A stretch of DNA of 64,000 nucleotides from contig CP135593.1 of assembly GCA_032388755.1 (NCBI GenBank), forward strand, positions 1,798,001 to 1,862,000, written 5' to 3'. Below are positions 57,497-64,000 of the stretch, piece by piece. The notes beneath the pieces are model-generated. The model worked only from the letters and a program-made list of their open reading frames with translations. It ran no database searches and was not told where the DNA came from. A program made the translations under genes and the position numbers. This stretch comes from Neisseria sp. DTU_2020_1000833_1_SI_GRL_NUU_006. GTDB taxonomy: Bacteria > Pseudomonadota > Gammaproteobacteria > Burkholderiales > Neisseriaceae. Each line of letters starts with the position of its first letter. Within the stretch, counting starts at the first letter, position 1.

Positions 57497-60286
57497 ATGA
57501 CCGATTACAGCAAAACCGTAAACCTGCTCGAAAGCCCGTTTCCGATGCGCGGCAACCTCGCCAAGCGCGAGCCTGCGTGGCTGAAAAGCTGGTACGAGCA
57601 CAAACGCTATCAAAAACTGCGCGAAATCGCCAAAGGCCGTCCGAAATTCATCCTGCACGACGGCCCGCCGTATGCCAACGGCGACATCCACATCGGTCAT
57701 GCCGTCAACAAAATCCTCAAAGACATCATTATCCGCAGCAAAACCCAAGCCGGTTTCGACGCGCCTTATGTGCCGGGCTGGGACTGCCACGGCCTGCCCA
57801 TCGAAGTGATGGTGGAAAAGCTGCACGGCAAAGACATGCCCAAAGCGCGTTTCCGCGAATTGTGCCGCGAATATGCCGCCGAACAGATTGCCCGCCAGAA
57901 AAAAGACTTTATCCGCTTGGGCGTGTTGGGTGATTGGGATAATCCTTACCTGACCATGGATTTCAAAACTGAAGCCGATACCGTGCGTATGCTCGGCGAA
58001 ATCTACAAATCGGGCTATCTCTACCGCGGTGCAAAACCGGTTCAGTTCTGCTTAGACTGCGGTTCTTCGCTGGCGGAAGCGGAAGTGGAATACAAAGACA
58101 AAGTATCGCCTGCGATTGACGTTGGTTATCCGTTTAAAGACACCGCCGCGCTTGCCGCCGCATTCGGTTTGTCCGGCATCGAAGGCAAAGCGTTTGCCGT
58201 CATCTGGACGACCACGCCTTGGACGCTGCCTGCGAGCCAAGCCGTGTCTGCGGGTGCGGACGTGGTGTATCAATTAATCGATACGCCCAAAGGCAAATTG
58301 GTATTGGCGAAAGATTTGGCGGAAGATGCGCTCAAACGTTACGGTTTTTCAGACGACCTCAGCGTCCTCGCCGAAACCACCGGCGACAAGCTGGAAAACC
58401 TGCACATGAACCATCCGTTCCTCGAACGCGATATTCTCATGCTCAACGGCGAACACGTTACCACCGACGCCGGTACCGGCTTGGTGCACACCGCCCCCGC
58501 GCACGGTTTGGAAGACTACGCCGTCTGCAACAAATACGGCATCGAGCTTTACAACCCCGTCAACGCCGAAGGCAAATACATCAGCGAAACGCCGCGCGTG
58601 GCAGGCATGAGCGTTTGGGAAGCGAATCCCGTCATCCTGCAATGGTTGGAAGAAACCGGCAACCTCTTGGCAAGCAGCAAAATCGAACACAGCTACGCCC
58701 ACTGCTGGCGCCATAAAACCCCGCTGATTTACCGCGCGACGGGTCAGTGGTTTATCGGCATGGACAAAGCCGGAAGCGACGGCAAAACCCTGCGCGACAA
58801 AGCCATCAAAGCCGTGGACGACACCGAATTCTTCCCGTCTTGGGGTCGCGCACGCCTCGAAGCCATGATCGAAGGCCGCCCCGACTGGGTCGTTTCGCGG
58901 CAACGCTACTGGGGCACGCCGATGACCTTCTTCGTCCACAAAGAAACGGGCGAGCTGCATCCGAACTCCGCCGAGCTTTTGGAAAAAATCGCCCTGAAAA
59001 TCGAAGAAAAAGGCATCGAAGCATGGTTCTCCCTCGATAAAAGCGAATTGCTGAGCGCGGAAGATTGCGAAAACTACGACAAACTTTCCGACACGATGGA
59101 CGTATGGTTCGACTCCGGTTCGACCCATTACTCCGTCTTGAAACAGCGCGAAGAATTGGACTGGCCTGCCGACCTCTACCTCGAAGGCAGCGACCAACAC
59201 CGCGGCTGGTTCCAATCCTCCATGCTGACCGGCTGCGCCTCATCCATGGGACGTGCTCCGTACAAACAGCTTCTGACCCACGGTTTCGTGGTTGACCAAA
59301 ACGGCCGCAAAATGTCGAAATCCATCGGCAACGTCGTCGCGCCGCAAGAAGTCTATAACGAGTTCGGCGCGGACATCCTGCGCCTGTGGGCGGCATCCAC
59401 CGATTACAGCGGCGAATTGGCGATTTCCAAAGAAATCCTCAAACGCGTCACCGAAAGCTACCGCCGCATCCGCAACACCTTGAGCTTCCTGTTTGCCAAC
59501 CTCAGCGATTTCGACCCGTTCGAACACACCGTACCGCAGGCAGACATGGTCGAAATCGACCGCTACACCTTAGTGTTGGCGCGTCAGCTGCAAGAGCGTC
59601 TGGCAGGCGACTTCTATCCGCGCTATGCCTTCCACTTCGCCGTAAAAGACATCGTCGCCTTCTGCTCGGAAGACTTGGGCGCGTTCTACCTCGACATCCT
59701 GAAAGACCGCCTCTACACCACCAAAGCCGACAGCCACGCCCGCCGCAGCGCGCAAACCGCCTTGTACCACATCACGCGCAGCCTGGTTCTCTTGATTGCA
59801 CCGATTTTGTGCTTCACCGGCGAAGAAGCGTGGGACATCATCGGCGGCGGCGAAGAAGACAGCGTCCTCTTCCACACCTGGCACGAGTTCCCGCCCATCA
59901 ACGAAAAAGCCGAAGCCGAACTGGTGAAAAAATGGACGGCAGTCCGCGAAGCCCGCGAAGCCGTAACCGCCGCCATCGAGCCTTTGCGCGCCGACAAAAC
60001 CGTCGGTTCGTCCTTGCAGGCAGAAGCCGAAATCACCGCACCGGAAGCCACCGCCGACTACCTGAACGCCTTAGGAGAAGAATTGCGCTTTGCCCTCTTG
60101 GTGTCCAAAGTCGAAGTCAAAACCGGCAGCGAACTCGCCGTTACCGCCAAAGCCAGCGACGGCGAAAAATGCGAACGCTGCTGGCACTACACCCACGACA
60201 TCGGCACAGTCGCAGGTCATGAAACCATCTGCAAACGCTGCGCCGAGAATGTGGACGGCAAAGGCGAAGAGCGGCATTACGCTTAA
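57497..60286 (+). CDS. ileS: Isoleucyl-tRNA synthetase
   Basis: The 929-residue class I synthetase has the HIGH motif GDIHIGHAVNKILKD (about 66), a large CP1 editing domain, WDCHGLPIEVMVEK, the KMSKS motif GRKMSKSIGN (about 600), and a C-terminal zinc site (EKCERCWHYTHD ... CKRC). Length is standard. It has an internal uptake sequence near 58,351. Confidence 0.98.
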   Translation: MTDYSKTVNLLESPFPMRGNLAKREPAWLKSWYEHKRYQKLREIAKGRPKFILHDGPPYANGDIHIGHAVNKILKDIIIRSKTQAGFDAPYVPGWDCHGLPIEVMVEKLHGKDMPKARFRELCREYAAEQIARQKKDFIRLGVLGDWDNPYLTMDFKTEADTVRMLGEIYKSGYLYRGAKPVQFCLDCGSSLAEAEVEYKDKVSPAIDVGYPFKDTAALAAAFGLSGIEGKAFAVIWTTTPWTLPASQAVSAGADVVYQLIDTPKGKLVLAKDLAEDALKRYGFSDDLSVLAETTGDKLENLHMNHPFLERDILMLNGEHVTTDAGTGLVHTAPAHGLEDYAVCNKYGIELYNPVNAEGKYISETPRVAGMSVWEANPVILQWLEETGNLLASSKIEHSYAHCWRHKTPLIYRATGQWFIGMDKAGSDGKTLRDKAIKAVDDTEFFPSWGRARLEAMIEGRPDWVVSRQRYWGTPMTFFVHKETGELHPNSAELLEKIALKIEEKGIEAWFSLDKSELLSAEDCENYDKLSDTMDVWFDSGSTHYSVLKQREELDWPADLYLEGSDQHRGWFQSSMLTGCASSMGRAPYKQLLTHGFVVDQNGRKMSKSIGNVVAPQEVYNEFGADILRLWAASTDYSGELAISKEILKRVTESYRRIRNTLSFLFANLSDFDPFEHTVPQADMVEIDRYTLVLARQLQERLAGDFYPRYAFHFAVKDIVAFCSEDLGAFYLDILKDRLYTTKADSHARRSAQTALYHITRSLVLLIAPILCFTGEEAWDIIGGGEEDSVLFHTWHEFPPINEKAEAELVKKWTAVREAREAVTAAIEPLRADKTVGSSLQAEAEITAPEATADYLNALGEELRFALLVSKVEVKTGSELAVTAKASDGEKCERCWHYTHDIGTVAGHETICKRCAENVDGKGEERHYA

Positions 60287-60462
60287 GTGCTGCCGACATT
60301 TGATTTTCGAAGTGGATTTTTGTTTGAAAAGCGGCAAAATCAAGCTGGAAACCGCAGCAAGATTGGATACCTTGCGAGAATTTCCAACGCAGAAGATGCC
60401 GCTTTAAGAACAAAAAGATACAGAAATTATTGAATATCGACAGACTCTCAGGTCATCTGAAA

Positions 60463-60508
60463 AAAGGTCGTCTGAAAACCAAGATACAGGTTTTCAGACG
60501 ACCTTTGC
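60463..60508. terminator. Uptake-sequence hairpin between ileS and miaB
   Basis: AAAAGGTCGTCTGAAAAC and GTTTTCAGACGACCTTT form a hairpin between convergent genes. Confidence 0.78.
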
Positions 60509-60523
60509 TATGACGGAACGGCT

Positions 60524-61852
60524 TTACGCTTCGACCGGTTTGCCGCGCAGGGAGAAGGTGTAGGCTTCGGTGATTTCCAAATCGATCATTTGGTTGATCA
60601 TATCGGGCGTACCGGTGAAGTTGACCACGCGGTTGTTGGCGGTACGGGCTTGGAGCTGGTCGGGGTCTTTTTTGGAGATGCCTTCAACCAGACAGCGTTG
60701 TACGGTGCCGATCATGGTTTGGTTGATGCGGGCGGTTTCGGCTTCGATGACTTCGTTCAGGGCTTCGAGGCGGCGCACTTTTTCGGCGTGCGGGGTGTCG
60801 TCCGGCAGGTTGGCGGCAGGTGTGCCGGGGCGCGGGCTGTAAATAAACACGAAGCTCAAATCGAAGGCGATGTCTTTCACCAGCTTCAGGGTTTGCTCGA
60901 ACTCGCGCTCGGTTTCGCCGGGGAAGCCGACGATGAAGTCGCTGCTCAGGCACAAGTCGGGGCGGATGGCGCGCAGTTTGCGGATGATGGATTTGTATTC
61001 CAAGGCGGTGTAGCCGCGTTTCATCGCGCTCAATACGCGGTCGGAACCGCTCTGAATCGGCAGGTGCAGGTGCGACACCAGCTTGGGCAGGTCGCGGTAG
61101 CACTCGATAATCGAGTCGGTAAACTCGCGCGGGTGGCTGGTGGTAAAGCGCATACGTTCGATGCCGGGGATTTCGTGGACGATGCGCAGCAGGGTGGCGA
61201 AGTCGCAGATTTCGCCGTCTTCCATTTCGCCGCGATAGGCGTTGACGTTTTGTCCCAAGAGGTTGATTTCTTTCACGCCTTGCTGGGCAAGGTTGGCGAT
61301 TTCGGTCAAAACGTCGTTCAACGGGCGGGAGAACTCTTCGCCGCGGGTGTAGGGGACGACGCAGAACGAGCAGTATTTGGAACAGCCTTCCATGATGGAT
61401 ACGAATGCTGCGCCGCCTTCTACGCGGGCGGGCGGCAGATGGTCGAATTTTTCGATTTCGGGGAAGGAAATGTCGACTTGCGACAGGCCGCTGGTTTCTT
61501 TATCCACAATCATTTTGGGCAGGCGGTGCAGCGTTTGCGGGCCGAAGACGACGTCCACATAAGGCGCGCGTTTGATGATGTTTTCGCCTTCTTGGGAGGC
61601 GACGCAGCCGGCAACGCCGATGATGAGGTCGGGATTTTTTTCTTTGAGCGGGCGCACGCGGCCTAAGTCGGAGAACACTTTTTCCTGCGCTTTTTCGCGC
61701 ACGGAGCAGGTGTTGAAGAGGATGATGTCGGCTTCGTCGGCTTCGGTTACTTGTTCGATGCCGCCGTTTTCTTCGGCGAGTACGGCGAGCATTTTTTCGC
61801 TGTCGTATTCGTTCATTTGGCAGCCGAAGGTGCGGATAAATACTTTTTTCAT
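60524..61852 (-). CDS. miaB: tRNA-2-methylthio-N6-dimethylallyladenosine synthase
   Basis: From the ATG at 61852 (MKKVFIRTFGCQMNEYDSEK) the 442-residue radical-SAM enzyme has the MiaB N-terminal Cys set (FGCQMNEYDSEK, NTCSVREKAQEK, GVAGCVASQEG) and the radical-SAM CxxxCxxC (GCSKYCSFCVVPYTRG). A TRAM domain lies at the C-terminus. It methylthiolates A37 of tRNA. Confidence 0.97.
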   Translation of the reverse strand: MKKVFIRTFGCQMNEYDSEKMLAVLAEENGGIEQVTEADEADIILFNTCSVREKAQEKVFSDLGRVRPLKEKNPDLIIGVAGCVASQEGENIIKRAPYVDVVFGPQTLHRLPKMIVDKETSGLSQVDISFPEIEKFDHLPPARVEGGAAFVSIMEGCSKYCSFCVVPYTRGEEFSRPLNDVLTEIANLAQQGVKEINLLGQNVNAYRGEMEDGEICDFATLLRIVHEIPGIERMRFTTSHPREFTDSIIECYRDLPKLVSHLHLPIQSGSDRVLSAMKRGYTALEYKSIIRKLRAIRPDLCLSSDFIVGFPGETEREFEQTLKLVKDIAFDLSFVFIYSPRPGTPAANLPDDTPHAEKVRRLEALNEVIEAETARINQTMIGTVQRCLVEGISKKDPDQLQARTANNRVVNFTGTPDMINQMIDLEITEAYTFSLRGKPVEA

Positions 61853-61911
61853 GGTTTGTGTCTTTCTCAGGTAGCCCGTAATTGCGGGGCTGATTGTTAT
61901 GGAAATCTTGA

Positions 61912-61952
61912 TTTCAGACGACCTTGGGAAGGCTTGGCAGGTCGTCTGAAAC
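61912..61952. other. Outward-facing uptake-sequence pair upstream of miaB
   Basis: TTTCAGACGACCTT and AGGTCGTCTGAAA separated by ~14 bases can form a weak stem. Not clearly a terminator. Confidence 0.4.
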
Positions 61953-62054
61953 ACTGATTCGTCAGGGCGCAAAAATGCGCGGTTGCGCTGCTGCGGCTGC
62001 AACAGCCAACCACGCGGTGTGTGTTTGGGTCGTCTGAAACGGGCAGGCCGCGGC

Positions 62055-62462
62055 TTATTGCGCGTCTTGCTTAATCTCGTCGCGGACTTCTTTTTGCGCG
62101 GTAAAACGGGAGGCTTCGTCGTCGGTCAAAACCCATACTTCGCGCACGAGGGCGTTGGTGTCGTTGTGTTTGAAGGCGATGGTTTTGCCTGTTTTACTTG
62201 CCAGTCGCCCCATCGGGATGAAGCGGTCGTTTTCGTCGTGGATTTTGGTGAAACGGGTAATCTGCAGCTTGGCGGAATTGCCGTCGGCAAGGCCCAGCGT
62301 CAAGAGGCGCGTCCATGAGAAGCCGCCACGGCTCACTTTCAGATAAGGCAGTTCGACCTGTTTCAAAACCGCCGCGTCCATATCGCTCGGCAGCTTGCGC
62401 TGGGCGGCGTAGGAGACGGTGGAAACCAAAAGGGTAAGCATTAAAATGAATCCGCGTAACAT
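62055..62462 (-). CDS. Periplasmic protein of unknown function (135 aa)
   Basis: A signal peptide (MLRGFILMLTLLVSTVSYAA) precedes a small, mostly beta-rich domain (GGFSWTRLLTLGLADGNSAK, LQITRFTKIHDENDRFIPMG). It probably resides in the periplasm. I do not recognise the family. Single gene between miaB and hemL. Confidence 0.75.
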   Translation of the reverse strand: MLRGFILMLTLLVSTVSYAAQRKLPSDMDAAVLKQVELPYLKVSRGGFSWTRLLTLGLADGNSAKLQITRFTKIHDENDRFIPMGRLASKTGKTIAFKHNDTNALVREVWVLTDDEASRFTAQKEVRDEIKQDAQ

Positions 62463-62674
62463 GATGTTTTCTTTATGGTATAAATGGGTGCGGATTATAG
62501 CACAAACGCTTCAAATATGAACAGAGTGATTGTTTTTACAGAACAATTTTCATTTTCAGATATGGCGTTGCGCCGTGGCGGTTTGGGCTTTCGGGGTCGT
62601 CTGAAACGGCTGGCGCGGGCAATCTGATGATAAAATACCGCTTATTTTTCAGACGACCTCAGAAAGAACCCGCT

Positions 62675-63958
62675 ATGAACCGTAACGAAATCCTGTTTGA
62701 CCGCGCCAAAGCCATCATCCCCGGCGGCGTGAATTCCCCCGTCCGCGCATTCGGCAGCGTCGGCGGCGTGCCGCGCTTCATCAAAAAAGCCGAAGGCGCG
62801 TATGTTTGGGACAAAAACGGCACGCGCTACACCGATTACGTCGGTTCGTGGGGGCCTGCGATTGTCGGACACGCGCACCCCGAAGTCATCGAAGCCGTGC
62901 GCGAAGCCGCGTTGGGTGGTCTGTCGTTCGGCGCGCCCACCGAAGGCGAAATCGTCATCGCCGAAGAAATCGCCAAAATCATGCCGTCCGTCGAACGGCT
63001 GCGCCTCGTCAGCTCCGGCACCGAAGCGACCATGACCGCCATCCGCCTCGCACGCGGCTTTACCGGACGCGACAAAATCATCAAATTCGAAGGCTGCTAC
63101 CACGGCCATTCCGACAGCCTGCTCGTCAAAGCTGGCAGCGGCCTGCTCACCTTCGGCAACCCGTCTTCCGCAGGCGTTCCCGCCGACTTTACCAAACACA
63201 CCTTAGTCCTCGAATACAACAACACCGCCCAACTCGAAGAAGCGTTCGCCCGCAACGGCGACGAAATCGCCTGCGTCATCCTCGAACCCTTCGTCGGCAA
63301 TATGAACCTGGTCCGCCCGACCGAGGCTTTCGTCAAAGCCCTGCGCGAATTGACCGAAAAACACGGCGCCGTGTTGATTTACGACGAAGTGATGACCGGC
63401 TTTCGCGTCGCGCTCGGCGGCGCGCAGTCGCTGCACGGCATCACGCCCGACCTGACCACGATGGGCAAAGTCATCGGCGGCGGTATGCCGCTTGCCGCGT
63501 TCGGCGGACGCAAAGACATCATGGAATGCATTTCCCCGCTAGGCGGCGTGTATCAGGCAGGTACATTATCAGGCAACCCGATTGCCGTCGCCGCCGGCTT
63601 GAAAACGCTTGAAATCATCCAGCGCGAAGGCTTCTACGAAAACCTGACCGCCTTGACCCGCCGCCTCGCCGACGGGCTTGCCGCCTCCGCCAAAGCGCAC
63701 GGCATCGAGTTCACCGCCGACAGCGTGGGCGGTATGTTCGGCCTGTATTTCGCCGCCCATGCCCCGCAAAACTACGGCGACATGGCGCGTTCCAATATCG
63801 ACGCCTTCAAACGCTTCTTCCACGGCATGCTCGACCGCAACACCGCCTTCGGCCCGTCCGCCTACGAAGCAGGCTTCGTCTCCGCCGCGCACACGCCCGA
63901 GCTGATTGACAAAACCATCGCCACCGCGCACCAAGTGTTTGCGGAAATGGCGAAATAA
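62675..63958 (+). CDS. hemL: Glutamate-1-semialdehyde 2,1-aminomutase
   Basis: From the ATG at 62675 (MNRNEILFDRAKAIIPGGVN) the 427-residue PLP enzyme has GGVNSPVRAFGSVGG, the FEGCYHGHSDSLLVKAGSG segment, IYDEVMTGFRVA with the PLP Asp, and TTMGKVIGGGMPLAAFGG with the PLP Lys (about 266). It makes 5-aminolevulinate. The last bases of the window begin TATAGT, perhaps a further Correia element. Confidence 0.97.
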   Translation: MNRNEILFDRAKAIIPGGVNSPVRAFGSVGGVPRFIKKAEGAYVWDKNGTRYTDYVGSWGPAIVGHAHPEVIEAVREAALGGLSFGAPTEGEIVIAEEIAKIMPSVERLRLVSSGTEATMTAIRLARGFTGRDKIIKFEGCYHGHSDSLLVKAGSGLLTFGNPSSAGVPADFTKHTLVLEYNNTAQLEEAFARNGDEIACVILEPFVGNMNLVRPTEAFVKALRELTEKHGAVLIYDEVMTGFRVALGGAQSLHGITPDLTTMGKVIGGGMPLAAFGGRKDIMECISPLGGVYQAGTLSGNPIAVAAGLKTLEIIQREGFYENLTALTRRLADGLAASAKAHGIEFTADSVGGMFGLYFAAHAPQNYGDMARSNIDAFKRFFHGMLDRNTAFGPSAYEAGFVSAAHTPELIDKTIATAHQVFAEMAK

Positions 63959-64000
63959 GGCGAAGCGCATCCGCAGAAGCAGGCAGGTGTGATTTATAGT

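Noticed and set aside
63995..64000. Start of another Correia element at the end of the window
   Set aside because: Only TATAGT is visible; six bases are not enough to call it.

Overview
The window is a chromosomal segment of a commensal Neisseria. It is studded with the 12-mer AGGTCGTCTGAA (and its complement), which is the DNA uptake sequence dialect of the N. mucosa / N. sicca / N. macacae group, often as inverted pairs that act as terminators. It also carries five Correia repeat enclosed elements, and the gene neighbourhoods kdsC-lptCAB-rpoN-hpf and petABC are typical of the genus. Species cannot be fixed from this sequence alone.

Layout. 1-13,260 and 36,800-64,000 are ordinary high-GC housekeeping chromosome. 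The left arm holds a 5'-truncated TonB-dependent siderophore receptor with an IroE-like esterase, a YejA-like peptide-binding protein, a lipoprotein, a YihY/BrkB membrane protein, a WrbA-like flavoprotein, a frameshifted TauE/SafE exporter, a lipase-like hydrolase, a GluP-type sugar transporter, a YqaA-like membrane protein and an aromatic/aspartate aminotransferase. The right arm holds Mrp (ApbC), QueA, an iron-siderophore ABC transporter with an embedded FmdE-like protein, a ThiF/MoeB protein, the cytochrome bc1 operon, a Nif3-like protein, MetR, the Lpt operon with sigma-54 and HPF, gluconate permease and kinase, IleS, MiaB and HemL.

Between them, from about 13,335 to tRNA-Lys at 36,735-36,810, lies a ~23 kb composite accessory island with lower and uneven GC. 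It has a MobC/relaxase pair at the left end, then a Fic-resolvase operon, then an AT-rich three-gene operon (DNA cytosine methyltransferase, a GHKL-ATPase/histidine-kinase fusion, and a receiver-domain protein), then umuDC. A block of small genes follows, with a structured RNA-like element, a 230-bp long palindrome, and a remarkable array of TAGA motifs phased at one helical turn next to a small DNA-binding protein. Two toxin-antitoxin pairs (YefM-YoeB, Phd-VapC), a phage-like replication/Cro/CI module, a cluster of five hairpins, a 20-residue hydrophobic peptide gene of type I toxin style, orphan conjugation genes (TrbM, TraL, TraM), a MerR-type excisionase and a tyrosine integrase complete it. 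The integrase reads through the whole tRNA-Lys gene on the opposite strand.

How it fits together. The island looks like an integrative mobilisable element stitched from a plasmid mobilisation unit, a phage-like replication/immunity switch and cargo. The methyltransferase-kinase-receiver operon is the best candidate for an undescribed system, plausibly defence or a regulated epigenetic switch. The phased TAGA array plus the adjacent small protein looks like a partition or replication-control site. All functional statements come from motif reading; no database search was possible.
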